Of a DNA stretch of 64,000 nucleotides, positions 34,871 to 45,434 are shown piece after piece (within the stretch, counting starts at the first letter, position 1; every line of letters starts with the position of its first letter). The notes beneath the pieces are model-generated. The model saw only the letters and a list, made by a program, of their open reading frames with translations, was not told where the DNA came from and did no database searches. The translations under genes were made by a program, and so were the position numbers. This DNA comes from Bordetella parapertussis (GTDB lineage: Bacteria; Pseudomonadota; Gammaproteobacteria; Burkholderiales; Burkholderiaceae_A). Location of the stretch: positions 1-64,000 of the forward strand of contig CAMAZF010000004.1 in assembly GCA_945862985.1 (NCBI GenBank), written 5' to 3'.

Positions 34871-34902
34871 AAAAAGCCTCTTTCCAAGGAAGAGGCTTTT
34901 TT
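34871..34902 (+). terminator. Intrinsic terminator between soxX and soxB
   Basis: Arms AAAAAGCCTCTT (34871-34882) and AAGAGGCTTTTTT (34890-34902) with loop TCCAAGG, ending in a T run. The near-symmetric A/T ends could work on either strand. soxB starts 35 bases later, so transcription of soxB needs read-through or its own promoter. Confidence 0.85.
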
Positions 34903-34936
34903 GGTTTTCACCATATTCATCAATAGGTATAAACAA

Positions 34937-36655
34937 ATGGAACTGAATCGTCGCGAGTTTATGGGCGTGATGGCTGCGGGCGCAGCTGCTGGGTTGTTCG
35001 GCAGCTGGGGAGACGCTGCAATGGCCGCCGCCAAAGGATCCAAGCTTTATGAAGTCCCGAAGTTTGGAAATGTGAGCTTCCTGCATTTCACAGACTGCCA
35101 TGCGCAGTTGATGCCCGTGTACTTCCGCGAGCCCAATGTGAATTTAGGTATTGGCAGCATGCAGGGGCAAGTCCCTCACATCGTGGGCGAGCAGTTGCTC
35201 AAGATGTATGGCATTCCCAAGAATTCCCCGCTGGCCCACGCCTACACGTACCTCAATTTTGAGAAAGCCGCTCAGACCTACGGCAAGGTCGGTGGATTCG
35301 CCCACATGGCCACGCTGGTCAAAATGATGCGAGCTGCACGCCCGCATGCATTCCTGGTAGACGGCGGCGACACCTGGCAGGGTTCTGCCACTGCGCTCTG
35401 GACCAAGGGGCAAGACATGGTGGATGCAACCAAGCTATTGGGCGTAGACATGATGTGCCCACACTGGGAGTTCACGTACGGTGCCGATCGAGTCATGGAG
35501 ATCGTGCAAAAGGAGCTCGCTGGAAAAATCGAGTTTCTGGCGCAGAACGTGAAGACCACCGACTTCGGTGACCCAGTCTTCAAGCCTTATGTGATTCGCC
35601 AGCAAAATGGCATTCCCGTCGCGGTGATTGGGCAGGCCTTTCCTTACACCCCCATCGCAAACCCCCGCTACTTTGTGCCCGACTGGAGCTTCGGCATCCA
35701 GGACGACAACATGCAGAAGATGGTCGACGAATGCCGCGCCAAAGGGGCCCAGGTCGTGGTGGTGATCTCTCACAATGGCATGGACGTTGATCTTAAGATG
35801 GCCTCACGTGTGCGCGGCATCGATGCGATTCTGGGTGGGCACACCCACGACGGCGTCATCCAGCCCATCAAGGTCAAGAATGCGGGTGGCATCACGCTCG
35901 TCACGAACGCAGGATCAAACACCAAGTTCCTGGGCGTGCTTGACTTCGACGTGAAGAACGGGAAGGTTGCGGATTATCGCTACAAGCTTCTCCCCGTATT
36001 TGCCAACATGCTCCCCGCAGATGCCGAGATGCAGGCCTTTATCGATAAGGTGCGCGCGCCATACAAGGACAAGCTTGAAGAGAAGCTGGCCATCACCGAC
36101 GGCATGCTCTATCGCCGTGGAAACTTCAACGGCACTTTCGACCAGCTGATCGTCGATGCTCTGATGGACGTGAAAGGCGCAGATCTGGCCTTCTCACCCG
36201 GATTCCGCTGGGGGACCTCCCTGTTGCCTGGTCAGGCCATCACGCGTGAGCATGTGATGGACCAGACGGCGACCACCTACTCATACAGCACGCTCACCGA
36301 AATGACGGGAGAGATGATCAAGACGGTGCTAGAGGATGTCTGCGACAACCTCTTCAATCCCGACCCCTACTACCAGCAGGGCGGAGATATGGTTCGCGTG
36401 GGCGGTCTGGAGTATGCCTGCGCACCCGGCGAGAAGATGGGAAGCCGCATTCAGGACATGCGCCTGAAGGGCAAGCCCATTGAGGCTGGCAAGAAGTACA
36501 AGGTTGCCGGCTGGGCTCCCGTGGCGGAAGGCGCGACTGGGGAGCCAGTGTGGGATGTCGTGGAGACCTGGCTCAAGGACAAAAAGCGTGTCACCCCCCG
36601 TAAGCTCAACACGCCACGCCTGATTGGTGTGAAGGGAAATGTTGGGATCGCTTAA
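34937..36655 (+). CDS. soxB: SoxB, sulfate thiol hydrolase
   Basis: A 572-residue dimanganese enzyme of the 5'-nucleotidase family that removes sulfate from SoxY. It has a twin-arginine signal (NRREFMGVMAAGAAAGLFG). Metal-binding stretches are FTDCHAQLMPVYFREP near 45, VDGGDTWQGS near 144, PHWEFTYGADR near 175 (the SoxB variant of the usual GNHEF), VVISHNGMDVDLK near 276 and LGGHTHDGVI near 302. Start set at ATG 34937; the ribosome site is weak (TAGGTA). A terminator lies ahead of it and another follows, so soxB may be a separate transcription unit. Confidence 0.96.
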   Translation: MELNRREFMGVMAAGAAAGLFGSWGDAAMAAAKGSKLYEVPKFGNVSFLHFTDCHAQLMPVYFREPNVNLGIGSMQGQVPHIVGEQLLKMYGIPKNSPLAHAYTYLNFEKAAQTYGKVGGFAHMATLVKMMRAARPHAFLVDGGDTWQGSATALWTKGQDMVDATKLLGVDMMCPHWEFTYGADRVMEIVQKELAGKIEFLAQNVKTTDFGDPVFKPYVIRQQNGIPVAVIGQAFPYTPIANPRYFVPDWSFGIQDDNMQKMVDECRAKGAQVVVVISHNGMDVDLKMASRVRGIDAILGGHTHDGVIQPIKVKNAGGITLVTNAGSNTKFLGVLDFDVKNGKVADYRYKLLPVFANMLPADAEMQAFIDKVRAPYKDKLEEKLAITDGMLYRRGNFNGTFDQLIVDALMDVKGADLAFSPGFRWGTSLLPGQAITREHVMDQTATTYSYSTLTEMTGEMIKTVLEDVCDNLFNPDPYYQQGGDMVRVGGLEYACAPGEKMGSRIQDMRLKGKPIEAGKKYKVAGWAPVAEGATGEPVWDVVETWLKDKKRVTPRKLNTPRLIGVKGNVGIA

Positions 36656-36683
36656 ATCCGTTGTAGGTTTGGGTTAGCATCAG

Positions 36684-36717
36684 GGCGCTGGGGCAGAAAA
36701 GTCTCAGCGCCTTTTTT
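36684..36717 (+). terminator. Intrinsic terminator after soxB
   Basis: Arms GGCGCTG (36684-36690) and CAGCGCC (36705-36711) are followed by six T. It lies 28 bases past the soxB stop and just before the small cytochrome gene. Confidence 0.8.
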
Positions 36718-36730
36718 CATGGAGACCCGC

Positions 36731-37060
36731 ATGAAGCCCAGCTCACTGAACGTCCTCGCCCTCACATTCGCCCTGTCTCTTGCCCCGCTCTCGGGAGCCG
36801 CCGCCAATCCATTCGCCAAAGGTAATCTTCAACAGGGTCAGTCCTTGCACCAGGCGAAATGCGTGTCCTGTCATAACTCCATGATGCCCGGCAACAAGGG
36901 CGATGAGCTCTATGACGAGTTCAATCGAAAGATGAAGACCGCAGTCCAGCTTCGCGGGATGGTCGACTTCTGCGCCAACCGCACGAACAGTGGCTGGCTT
37001 GAGGAAGAGATTGTGAGCGTCTCTCGCTACCTCAACGACACCTTCTACAAATTTAAATAG
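36731..37060 (+). CDS. Small monoheme cytochrome c, sox-associated
   Basis: A 109-residue periplasmic cytochrome with a signal peptide (LALTFALSLAPLSGAAA) and a single haem site CVSCH near residue 41. Two internal positions, MMPGNKG near 48 and a cysteine in FCANRTN, could matter for the second haem ligand, but this cannot be decided here. It sits behind soxB and ahead of an unrelated converging gene, so it probably accepts electrons from SoxXA or SoxCD. Start chosen at ATG 36731 with GGAGA six bases ahead; the earlier in-frame ATG at 36719 lies at the end of a terminator. Confidence 0.85.
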   Translation: MKPSSLNVLALTFALSLAPLSGAAANPFAKGNLQQGQSLHQAKCVSCHNSMMPGNKGDELYDEFNRKMKTAVQLRGMVDFCANRTNSGWLEEEIVSVSRYLNDTFYKFK

Positions 37061-37073
37061 TGGTGCGTCGGGG

Positions 37074-37739
37074 TTATGGGGTTTTCGCCCGGTTGAGGAT
37101 GAAGTGCCCGGCAAATCGTCCCGCGAAGATCAGACGCATCAGCGCTCCGTCGGGGTGTGATTCCACGATCACCCCAGATTGAGTCTTAGGGCTGGAGTCT
37201 TTCAGTTTGAGCAACCCCGACGGCCAGAAGACCCGCAGGTCGGCCTGCATCGGCAGATAACCGTCGAGGTACCGGCGCATCAAGGGTCCTGCATACAGCT
37301 TCCATTCCTCGTCATTGGACGTGTCTAGCGCCTTTGATTCCAGGTTGATACAGATTTCAGCCCCGCGCTCAACGCCCTCCATGGTGATGTGCTGCCCGTC
37401 GTTCTGCACGGACGCCATGCCTTTGTGAGAGACCACCGAGAGGGAGATCAGCCGGTTCCGATTGAAGGCGATCACTACTTTTCGGATCGGGTCGAGCTGA
37501 AAGTGACAGGTCGATAAGCTCACAATGCCTGTGCGAAGGCTGTTTTCGTCAATGAAGACGTTCGATTCATATCGATAGCCATTCGGGTCAGGCCGCTCCG
37601 CAAAGAACTTCATCTCGCCCTCACGGGCAATGTGCTCAAAGTCGAGTCCGCTCTGCGTCTGAGCTTGAGCGACCGTGGCGAGGCAGAGCGCTAGCGCGAG
37701 GCTTGAGAGGATCTGAGCAAGGGGCGTAGCGTGGGCCAT
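37074..37739 (-). CDS. Secreted hypothetical protein
   Basis: A 221-residue protein with a clear signal peptide (LAQILSSLALALCLATVAQAQ, cleaved near residue 27). The mature part is mainly beta-strand and polar, with stretches such as RYESNVFIDENSLRTGIVSLSTCHFQLDPIRKVVIAFN and a cysteine pair (TCHFQL, EICINL) that may form a disulfide. I do not recognise the family. Its start overlaps the 3' end of the GDSL esterase gene by 49 bases on the same strand, so both are probably translated from one message. It converges on the sox-associated cytochrome gene with a 13-base gap. Confidence 0.75.
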   Translation of the reverse strand: MAHATPLAQILSSLALALCLATVAQAQTQSGLDFEHIAREGEMKFFAERPDPNGYRYESNVFIDENSLRTGIVSLSTCHFQLDPIRKVVIAFNRNRLISLSVVSHKGMASVQNDGQHITMEGVERGAEICINLESKALDTSNDEEWKLYAGPLMRRYLDGYLPMQADLRVFWPSGLLKLKDSSPKTQSGVIVESHPDGALMRLIFAGRFAGHFILNRAKTP

Positions 37740-38347
37740 AGGTTCTCCAGTATTCGGGGCTGGGCGTTCGCGTTGGGGTGAATGCGGTCGGCTTGAAAGA
37801 GTGTCTCGTCTGTCTCAAAGCCCGCCAAGAGCAGCGGCACCAGCGCCGTGTTGTGTTTACGTGCGAGTGAGCGGTATAGGCGCTCGAAGTCCTTGGCGCT
37901 CTCGGGGCCATAGTTGGGTGGAAGCCGAATGCCCATGAGCACGACCTTCGACCCCGCGTTTTGGAGGGCTTGAATCATCTGGTCCAGATTCCTCTGGGTT
38001 TCAACCATGGAGAGTCCACGCAGCCCGTCATTTGCCCCAAGCGCGAGCAGGGTGACCGCAGGGCGTTGGCGCTTGAGCGCTGCTGGCAGTCGTTGGAGGC
38101 CTCCAAAGCTGGTCTCACCAGACAGGCTTCGGTTGATCACCTGATGTGGGAACTTCTCCTCCTCCAGTCGCTTCTGAAGAAGGGCGGCCCAGCCTTGAGA
38201 GGTGGGCAGGCCATAGGCAGCCGATAGACTGTCTCCGTAAACCATCACAATAGGGCGCTGCGCCTGTGCTGATGCACCCGAGTTCGCCAAGGCGGTTGGG
38301 CTGAAGACCAGTCCCAACACGCTGAGTAGGACCTGTCGTCTGACCAT
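37691..38347 (-). CDS. GDSL-type esterase (TesA/arylesterase family)
   Basis: A 218-residue secreted SGNH hydrolase. Block I is MVYGDSLSAAYGLP near residue 35, block II glycine in GETSFGGL near 80, block III GANDGLRG near 100 and block V DRIHPNAN near 185, holding the Ser, Gly, Asn and Asp-His residues. A signal peptide (RRQVLLSVLGLVFSPTALA) precedes it. It hydrolyses esters or acyl thioesters in the periplasm. I chose ATG 38347; a TTG at 38374 would overlap the divergent ABC gene. Pairing with a YbbA-type ATPase gene in divergent orientation is the classical tesA-ybbA arrangement. Confidence 0.9.
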   Translation of the reverse strand: MVRRQVLLSVLGLVFSPTALANSGASAQAQRPIVMVYGDSLSAAYGLPTSQGWAALLQKRLEEEKFPHQVINRSLSGETSFGGLQRLPAALKRQRPAVTLLALGANDGLRGLSMVETQRNLDQMIQALQNAGSKVVLMGIRLPPNYGPESAKDFERLYRSLARKHNTALVPLLLAGFETDETLFQADRIHPNANAQPRILENLWPTLRPLLRSSQASR

Positions 38348-38361
38348 CAAGGAGTGAGAAT

Positions 38362-39027
38362 GTGAGCTGTGCAATTGAGGCCGTAAATTTGGTTAAGCAG
38401 GTTTCGGATGGCGATGAGGCCCTGACCATTCTGGACCACGTGAGCCTCTGCCTTCCAGAGGGCGAGTCGATGGCCATTTGGGGGCCGTCGGGGTGTGGAA
38501 AGTCTACCCTGCTTGGCCTTCTGGCTGGCCTGGATGTCCCCACCTCGGGTGCGGTTCGATGGTCGGGCGAGGAGATTTCTGCACTGTCGGAGGAGGCGCG
38601 TGCGCAGAGGAGAAACGGAACGCTTGGATTCGTGTTTCAGTCCTTTCAGCTCATGCCGCAGCTCAATGCTTTAGAGAATGTCATGCTCCCGCTTGAGTTG
38701 GCAGGTCACGTGGAGCCCGAGCCAGTCGCCAAGGCCATGCTTGAGGCCGTTGGGCTGGGTGGTCGGCTTGGGCATTTTCCCGCCACCCTGTCTGGTGGGG
38801 AGCAGCAGCGGGTGGCTGTGGCACGGGCCTTTGCCCTCTCGCCCAAGATTCTGTTTGCAGACGAGCCCACGGGTAGCCTTGACTCAGCGAGCGGCGCAAG
38901 GGTGATGGAACTCATCTTTGAACTCCAGGCTAGCCTTGGGACCACGGTCATGATCGTGACGCATGACCCAGACCTGGCCAGTCGTTGCCATCACCGAATC
39001 GAACTGAGAGCAGGGCGCCTCGTATAA
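38362..39027 (+). CDS. ABC transporter ATPase, YbbA-type
   Basis: A 221-residue ABC ATPase with Walker [17 protein letters not shown] near residue 41, Q-loop [11 protein letters not shown] near 90, signature [17 protein letters not shown] near 141 and Walker [13 protein letters not shown] near 163. It belongs to the LolD/YbbA/MacB group. It starts at GTG 38362 with AAGGAG upstream, divergent from the GDSL esterase as in tesA-ybbA of other proteobacteria. The YbbP-type permease gene that often follows is missing: the next gene is purL, so the permease must be elsewhere or lost. Confidence 0.9.
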   Translation: MSCAIEAVNLVKQVSDGDEALTILDHVSLCLPEGESMAIWGPSGCGKSTLLGLLAGLDVPTSGAVRWSGEEISALSEEARAQRRNGTLGFVFQSFQLMPQLNALENVMLPLELAGHVEPEPVAKAMLEAVGLGGRLGHFPATLSGGEQQRVAVARAFALSPKILFADEPTGSLDSASGARVMELIFELQASLGTTVMIVTHDPDLASRCHHRIELRAGRLV

Positions 39028-39034
39028 TAGAGAG

Positions 39035-42000
39035 ATGCGCCAACTTCGTTGCCTGCCGGGCCTGCAGGCGCTCTCCGATTTTCGCAAGGCTCGCCTCCTC
39101 TCTCAATTCCACGCTCGGGTCCCGAGCCTTCGGCTTGATGCCCAGTCACTTGGTGTGCGTTGGGCTTATCTGCTCTCGGGCTCTGCTGACTGGATGTCCA
39201 AGGGTGAGCTTCCTCGCGAGCTCAAAGAGCTGCTCGATCTTTCAGGAACGGAGTGGCCCGAGAGTCGTCGAGGCAGCACCCGCATCTGGGTCTTTCCGAG
39301 GCAGGGCACTCGAAGTCCATGGTCTTCCAAGGCTTCCGATATTCTGCTGTCCTGCGGGGTGACCGGGCTCGATCGCATTGAGCGCGGACAATGTTTCGAC
39401 ATTCCGCTCTCGGAAGATCGTGTTGGGCCTCTGCTTGGCCTATTGTTTGATCGAATGGTCGAGCAGGTCTTTGTCGGGGAGCCTCCGCTGGGGCTCTTCG
39501 AATCGCGCGACGTTCAGCCTTTGACACAGGTTGACCGAAGTCAGTTGGCGTTGGCCAATCGCAGTCTCGGCCTTGCGCTCTCGACCGAGGAGCTCGACTA
39601 CCTTCGCGAGGCATATGACCGTCTGGGTCGTGACCCGACCGATGTCGAGCTGCTCATGTTCGCGCAGGCCAATTCTGAGCATTGCCGGCACAAGATTTTT
39701 AATGCCAGTTTCACAATCAATGGCGAGGCACAGCCTCAGTCGCTGTTCGGCATGATTCGGCATACCCATGGCGTCACGCCGCAGTTCACCCTCTCGGCGT
39801 ACTCCGACAACGCGGCAGTCTTGCAAGGGGCTACTGCCGCGCGCCTGGTTCCCGCTCCCGGCGAGCCGGGGCCATACGCAGTGCGCCACACCGATCTACA
39901 CACCGTGCTCAAAGCTGAGACGCACAACCACCCCACGGCGATCTCGCCCTTCCCAGGTGCTGCAACGGGGGCTGGCGGTGAGATTCGTGACGAGGGCGCA
40001 ACGGGCCGAGGTGCAGAACCTCGTGCAGGCTTGACGGGCTTCACAGTCTCCCATCTGGACTTTTCGGGGCGTCCGCAGGCGCCCAGTCGCATTGCCTCGG
40101 CGCTGTCCATCATGACGGAAGGGCCGCTGGGTGCTGCGGCGTTCAACAACGAATTCGGCCGTCCAGGCCTGCTGGGATACTTTCGTGCGTTTGAGCTGAC
40201 CCACAACGGCCAGCGCTGGGGCTATCACAAGCCCATCATGCTGGCAGGTGGTGTGGGAGCCATCGAAGGCGCCATGGTCCAGAAGGACCTCATCCCAGAG
40301 GAGGCCTTGCTCATTCAGTTGGGTGGCCCAGGGATGAGGATTGGCATGGGCGGTGGGGCAGCATCCTCGCTTCAGACGGGGCATAACGACGAAGCGCTCG
40401 ACTTTGACTCTGTCCAGCGGGGAAATCCAGAAATGCAGCGACGGGCTCAGGAGGTCATCGATGCCTGTGTGGCCCTTGGACCTGAGAATCCCATCATCTC
40501 CATCCATGACGTCGGTGCGGGTGGGCTCTCCAATGCCTTCCCCGAGCTGGTCCACGGAGCGGACCTTGGAGGGCGTTTTAGTCTGAGAGACATTCTGCTC
40601 GACGAAGAGGGACTCTCGCCGGCAGAGATCTGGTGTAACGAGTCGCAGGAGCGCTACGTGCTCGCGATTCGCCCGGTCGATCTCTCCCGTTTTGAAGCCC
40701 TCTGCCGACGGGAGCGGTGCCCATTCGCGGTGGTCGGGCGCGCAGTCGCTGAGGACCGTTTGGTGGTGGCCGATCCCCAAACCGACCTTAATACCCAGCA
40801 GCCGGTCGACATGCCCATCAGTGTTTTACTTGGCAAGCCACCTAAGATGCACCGCGATGTGGTCCGCCAACCCGTGGATGCCGGTCAGATCGATCTCACC
40901 ACCATAGAACTGGAGTCTGCTGTGTTGGAGGTGCTCAAGCACCCCACCGTGGGCAGCAAAGAATTCCTCATCACCATCGGCGACCGAACGGTTGGGGGCC
41001 TCTCAGCTCGCGATCAGATGGTTGGGCCCTGGCAAACGCCCGTCTCTGACGTGGCGCTTACGCTCTGGGATTATCAAGGCTTTGGCGGCCAGGCGATGGC
41101 CCTTGGCGAGCGCCCGCCCGTGGCCATCGTGAGTCCAGCTGCCTCAGTGCGCCTCGCTTTGGGGGAGGCCCTCACCAATCTGTTTGCCGTTCAACTGCCG
41201 GCCCTTGACCAGATCAAGCTCTGCGCGAACTGGATGGCGGCCTGTGGTGAGCCAGGCCAAGATGCGGCCCTGTACGAGGCTGTTCATGCCTTGGCCATGG
41301 AGGCCTGCCCTTCCTTGGGGCTATCCATCCCTGTGGGCAAAGACTCCCTGAGCATGCGCACCCGTTGGGAGGACGCCACCGGGGAGCAGTCCGTGATCTC
41401 CCCCGTGAGCCTCAACCTCACCGCTGTAGCGCCGGTCGCAGACGTTCGCCGATGCTGGACGCCACAGATCAACCGGGACCAGGCCGATGGCATTTTGGTG
41501 TTGATCGATCTCGGTGGGGGCAAAAACCGACTGGGCGGGTCGATCCTTGCCCAGACCCAAGGCGTGTTCGGCGGAGCCCCTCCAGATCTGGACGATCCAT
41601 CGATGTTGCGTCAGCTGCATGCGGCACTCCATGAACTGCATGAGTTAGGAAATCTGGTTCAGGCCTATCACGACCGCTCCGATGGCGGGCTGTGGGCTTG
41701 CCTAGCCGAGATGGCCTTTGCTGGGCGCTGTGGTCTCACCATCAATCTCGATCTGCTCACCATTGATCCGGTCGCAGCCGATTGGGGAGACTTCAAGATT
41801 CGTCCTGAGCAGGTCTCGGTTCAACGCCATGAGCTCACGCTCAAGGCCCTCTTTGCAGAGGAGCTCGGTGTGGTCCTGCAGGTCTCGAAGGCCCGAAGGA
41901 CGGAACTGATGGATGTGCTTCGTCGTCATGGGCTCTCCGCTCGGGCCCATGAAATCGCCTCGCTCAATCCGCGTGACGTGATTGAACTCTATCGCGATGC

Positions 42001-42985
42001 CAAATGCATCCTCAGTCTCGCTCGAGCGGATCTCCAGCAGGCTTGGTCTGACGCCTCCATGCAGGTGGCCCTGGGTCGAGATCATCCCGAGTGTGTCGAG
42101 CAGGCCTTCAGTGATCTGCGCCTCGCATCAGACCCAATGCCCACCGTGGTTCCTCCGGCTTTGTCAGCGGCCCTCAGCGCGCCTCAGGTTCTCAAGTCCA
42201 TCAGACCTCGAGTGGCCATTCTGAGAGAGCAAGGGGTCAATGGTCAGGTCGAGATGGCTGCAGCGTTTCACGCGGCCGGCTTTGAGCCCTGGGATGTCCA
42301 CATGTCCGACCTCGCGGAAGGCCGGGTCAGTCTCGATTCGTTTGTTGGCCTTGCAGCCTGTGGCGGCTTCTCCTATGGCGATGTCTTAGGCGCGGGTCGA
42401 GGATGGGCTCGGTCCATCCTTTATCAGCCTCGGCTCCGAGACGCCTTTTCCGCCTTTTTTGCTGACACCTCTCGGTTTGCGCTGGGGGTGTGTAATGGCT
42501 GCCAGATGATGAGCACCCTCGCGCCCATCATTCCGGGCGCTCAGGATTGGCCGGTGTTCGAGCGCAATCGCTCCGAGCAGTTTGAAGCGCGCTTGAGCCT
42601 GGTCGAGATACAGCCCTCGGCATCGATTTTCTTTCAGGGCATGCAGGGGGCCCGCCTGCCGGTGGTGGTCTCCCACGGAGAAGGACGGGCAGACTTTGGC
42701 GCGGGGCCACTCGGGCAGCAGCGGCTCGCACAGGCGCATGTTGCCCTTCGATTCATCCAACCCGATGGGCAGCCCGCAGGTCGGTATCCACAGAACCCAA
42801 ACGGCTCGCCCGATGGCGTCACCGGCCTGACCAACCAAGACGGTCGGGTCACCATACTCATGCCACATCCAGAGCGTACCTTCCGAAGGGTACAGCTCTC
42901 TTGGGCTCCCAAGGACTGGTCTGAACATGGCGATGGGTCGCCCTGGCTTCAGATGTTCCGCAACGCTTACGACTGGGTTCAATAA
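39035..42985 (+). CDS. purL: Phosphoribosylformylglycinamidine synthase
   Basis: A 1316-residue single-chain FGAM synthase, full length for the proteobacterial large form. It uses ATP and glutamine for the fourth step of purine synthesis. Visible parts are the linker with [22 protein letters not shown] near 207, [36 protein letters not shown] near 290, the second half of the synthetase ([10 protein letters not shown] near 765), and the glutaminase domain with catalytic cysteine in [13 protein letters not shown] near 1151 and the His-Glu end [13 protein letters not shown] near 1280. It starts 8 bases after the ABC gene. Purine-level control is not visible. Confidence 0.97.
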   Translation: MRQLRCLPGLQALSDFRKARLLSQFHARVPSLRLDAQSLGVRWAYLLSGSADWMSKGELPRELKELLDLSGTEWPESRRGSTRIWVFPRQGTRSPWSSKASDILLSCGVTGLDRIERGQCFDIPLSEDRVGPLLGLLFDRMVEQVFVGEPPLGLFESRDVQPLTQVDRSQLALANRSLGLALSTEELDYLREAYDRLGRDPTDVELLMFAQANSEHCRHKIFNASFTINGEAQPQSLFGMIRHTHGVTPQFTLSAYSDNAAVLQGATAARLVPAPGEPGPYAVRHTDLHTVLKAETHNHPTAISPFPGAATGAGGEIRDEGATGRGAEPRAGLTGFTVSHLDFSGRPQAPSRIASALSIMTEGPLGAAAFNNEFGRPGLLGYFRAFELTHNGQRWGYHKPIMLAGGVGAIEGAMVQKDLIPEEALLIQLGGPGMRIGMGGGAASSLQTGHNDEALDFDSVQRGNPEMQRRAQEVIDACVALGPENPIISIHDVGAGGLSNAFPELVHGADLGGRFSLRDILLDEEGLSPAEIWCNESQERYVLAIRPVDLSRFEALCRRERCPFAVVGRAVAEDRLVVADPQTDLNTQQPVDMPISVLLGKPPKMHRDVVRQPVDAGQIDLTTIELESAVLEVLKHPTVGSKEFLITIGDRTVGGLSARDQMVGPWQTPVSDVALTLWDYQGFGGQAMALGERPPVAIVSPAASVRLALGEALTNLFAVQLPALDQIKLCANWMAACGEPGQDAALYEAVHALAMEACPSLGLSIPVGKDSLSMRTRWEDATGEQSVISPVSLNLTAVAPVADVRRCWTPQINRDQADGILVLIDLGGGKNRLGGSILAQTQGVFGGAPPDLDDPSMLRQLHAALHELHELGNLVQAYHDRSDGGLWACLAEMAFAGRCGLTINLDLLTIDPVAADWGDFKIRPEQVSVQRHELTLKALFAEELGVVLQVSKARRTELMDVLRRHGLSARAHEIASLNPRDVIELYRDAKCILSLARADLQQAWSDASMQVALGRDHPECVEQAFSDLRLASDPMPTVVPPALSAALSAPQVLKSIRPRVAILREQGVNGQVEMAAAFHAAGFEPWDVHMSDLAEGRVSLDSFVGLAACGGFSYGDVLGAGRGWARSILYQPRLRDAFSAFFADTSRFALGVCNGCQMMSTLAPIIPGAQDWPVFERNRSEQFEARLSLVEIQPSASIFFQGMQGARLPVVVSHGEGRADFGAGPLGQQRLAQAHVALRFIQPDGQPAGRYPQNPNGSPDGVTGLTNQDGRVTILMPHPERTFRRVQLSWAPKDWSEHGDGSPWLQMFRNAYDWVQ

Positions 42986-42987
42986 CT

Positions 42988-44604
42988 ATGTTGTCGACTG
43001 CAAATATCACCATGCAATTTGGGGCAAAGCCCCTGTTTGAAAACGTATCGGTGAAGTTCACGGACGGAAATCGGTACGGCCTCATTGGTGCCAATGGCTG
43101 TGGTAAGTCCACCTTTATGAAGATCCTCGGGGGGGACCTAGAGCAAACCAACGGCGTGGTGATGACAGAGCCAGGCGTTCGCCTCGGAAAGCTTCGTCAG
43201 GATCAATTCGCCTATGAGGATGTTCGGGTGCTGGATGTGGTCATGATGGGGCACGAGGAGATGTGGGCCGCCATGACGGAGCGTGACGCGATTTACGCCA
43301 ATCCAGATGCGACCGAAGAGGACTACATGAAGGCGGCAGACCTGGAGGCCAGGTTTGCTGAATTCGATGGCTATACCGCAGAGGCGCGCGCGGGCGAGCT
43401 CTTGCTCGGGGCAGGGATTCCCTTGGAGCAGCACAATGGTCCGATGAGCGAGATTGCCCCGGGCTGGAAGCTACGGGTCTTGCTGGCGCAGGCCATGTTC
43501 TCTAATCCGGACGTGCTCTTACTTGATGAGCCCACCAACAACCTTGACATCGACACCATTCGCTGGCTCGAAGATCTGCTCAACGAGCGTGACAGCACCA
43601 TGATCATCATCTCCCACGACCGTCATTTCCTCAATTCCGTCTGTACCCATATGGCCGACGTGGACTACGGAGAAATTCGCATCTACCCGGGAAATTACGA
43701 CGACTACATGCTGGCCGCCACAGAATCCCGGGCGCGCCTGATGGCAGCGAACGCCAAGGGAAAAGAGCGGGTGGCCGAACTGCAAGACTTTGTTCGCCGA
43801 TTCTCAGCAAACAAATCCAAAGCAAAGCAGGCGACCTCTCGACGCAAGCTCATTGAGAAGATTCAAGCGGATGCCGTAGAGGTTCGACCATCCTCCAGAC
43901 AGAACCCCTACATCCGGTTTGAGCAGACCAAGCAGCTCTACCGTCAGGCCGTTCACCTTCAGAGTGTTGAGAAAGGGTTTGAGGGCCAAAAGGTGCTCGA
44001 CAAGGTCTCCCTCATGATTGAGGCCGGAGAGAAGATTGCCATTGTGGGAGCGAACGGAGCGGGTAAGTCCACGCTGGTGAAGACCATGGTGGGTGAGGCC
44101 CTCAGTGGCTATGGTGTAGACGGGGGGCTGGTGAAGTGGGCTGAGAATGCGCAGATTGGCTACATGGCTCAGGACGTCTATCCAGACTTCGAGCAAGACA
44201 GTAGCCTCACCACCTGGCTTCAGCGATTTTCCCAAGAGGGAGATGACGATCAGGCACTGCGCTCGATTCTGGGCCGATTGTTGTTCTCAGGGGATGAGGT
44301 GCATAAGCCCGTCCGTGTCTTGTCCGGAGGGGAGAAGCACCGGATGACCTTCGGGCGTCTCATGCTGGAGCGCCCCAATGTGCTCATCATGGACGAGCCT
44401 ACCAATCACCTCGACATGGAATCCATTGAGTCCCTTCAAATGGCCCTGGAGAAGTACGAGGGGACTTTGCTCGTCGTCTCCCATGACCGGGAGTTCGTCA
44501 ACGCGGTCGCCAATCGAATTTTTTACATGAAGGGTGATGGAAAAGTAATTGATTTTAAAGGAACTTATGATGAGTTTCTGACCAGCCAAGGGCTGGAGGT
44601 CTAG
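42988..44604 (+). CDS. ABC-F ATPase, YbiT-type
   Basis: A 538-residue ABC-F protein with two ATPase domains and no membrane spans. The first has Walker [15 protein letters not shown] near residue 34 and the signature variant [19 protein letters not shown] near 152, the wording typical of YbiT. The linker (about 240-310) is charged and helical. The second has [14 protein letters not shown] near 351 and [16 protein letters not shown] near 445. ABC-F proteins bind the ribosomal E-site and affect translation. It lies two bases after the purL stop, though the functions are unrelated. Confidence 0.92.
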   Translation: MLSTANITMQFGAKPLFENVSVKFTDGNRYGLIGANGCGKSTFMKILGGDLEQTNGVVMTEPGVRLGKLRQDQFAYEDVRVLDVVMMGHEEMWAAMTERDAIYANPDATEEDYMKAADLEARFAEFDGYTAEARAGELLLGAGIPLEQHNGPMSEIAPGWKLRVLLAQAMFSNPDVLLLDEPTNNLDIDTIRWLEDLLNERDSTMIIISHDRHFLNSVCTHMADVDYGEIRIYPGNYDDYMLAATESRARLMAANAKGKERVAELQDFVRRFSANKSKAKQATSRRKLIEKIQADAVEVRPSSRQNPYIRFEQTKQLYRQAVHLQSVEKGFEGQKVLDKVSLMIEAGEKIAIVGANGAGKSTLVKTMVGEALSGYGVDGGLVKWAENAQIGYMAQDVYPDFEQDSSLTTWLQRFSQEGDDDQALRSILGRLLFSGDEVHKPVRVLSGGEKHRMTFGRLMLERPNVLIMDEPTNHLDMESIESLQMALEKYEGTLLVVSHDREFVNAVANRIFYMKGDGKVIDFKGTYDEFLTSQGLEV

Positions 44605-44606
44605 GC

Positions 44607-45434
44607 ATGGCCGCTGCTCAAGAGCCCGTATCGGGTGTGAAGGCCGTGGTGGCTGTGGCCTCCGGTAAGGGCGGCGTAGGCAAGTCGACCACCACCATCA
44701 ACCTGGCGCTTGCACTCTCTCAGATGGGCTTGCGCGTCGGCGTGGCCGATGCGGACATCTACGGTCCTAGCCTTCCCACCTTGCTCGATCTCCATGACAA
44801 GCCTGAGATCACCGAGGACAAGCGGATGCTGCCGCTGCGAAAGCTCGGCCTTCAGGTCAACTCCATCGGCTTTTTGGTCCCACCAGATCAGGCAGTGGCC
44901 TGGAGAGGGCCCATGGCTTCGGGGGCGCTTCAGCAGATCGTGAAACAGACGGCCTGGGACCACCTCGACGTCCTTCTCATTGATATGCCTCCCGGTACCG
45001 GCGATGTCCACCTCACCTTGGCCCAACAGATTCCATTGCAAGGCGCTGTGATTGTGACCACCCCGCAGCGGATGGCATTGGCTGATGCCCTGAAGGGCCT
45101 GCGCATGTTTGAGAGGGTCTCCGTGCCCGTGCTGGGCATCGTTGAGAATATGGCGGTCTTTGCCTGTCCTTGCTGCAAAGGGGTGTCGCACCTCTTTGGA
45201 CAGGGCGGGGGCCAGCAGCTTGCAGACCAGACGGGAGTTCCCCTCTTGGGCAGCCTTCCGTTGGTGGCCAGCATCATGGAGCAGTCCGACAAGGGCGTCC
45301 CCACGGTGGCGGCTTTCCCGGAGGGCCCTGAGGCCAAGCTCTATGCTGAGATCGCCCAGCGGCTCTGGTCTGACCTCTCCGAGAGATTGGTCAAGGCCGC
45401 CAAGCGGCCCACCATCAAGATCGTTTCAGCTTAG
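44607..45434 (+). CDS. Mrp/ApbC-type Fe-S cluster carrier ATPase
   Basis: A 275-residue P-loop protein of the Mrp/NBP35 family. The deviant Walker A VASGKGGVGKSTTTINLALAL is near residue 16, the Walker A' region LIDMPPGTGDVHLTLAQ near 126, and the two-cysteine site VFACPCCKGVSHLFGQGGG near 185 holds the bridging cluster ligands (CxxC). It delivers 4Fe-4S clusters to target proteins. Length (275) shows that it lacks the N-terminal DUF59 domain of longer Mrp forms. It starts 2 bases behind the ABC-F stop and ends overlapping serB by nine bases. Confidence 0.93.
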   Translation: MAAAQEPVSGVKAVVAVASGKGGVGKSTTTINLALALSQMGLRVGVADADIYGPSLPTLLDLHDKPEITEDKRMLPLRKLGLQVNSIGFLVPPDQAVAWRGPMASGALQQIVKQTAWDHLDVLLIDMPPGTGDVHLTLAQQIPLQGAVIVTTPQRMALADALKGLRMFERVSVPVLGIVENMAVFACPCCKGVSHLFGQGGGQQLADQTGVPLLGSLPLVASIMEQSDKGVPTVAAFPEGPEAKLYAEIAQRLWSDLSERLVKAAKRPTIKIVSA

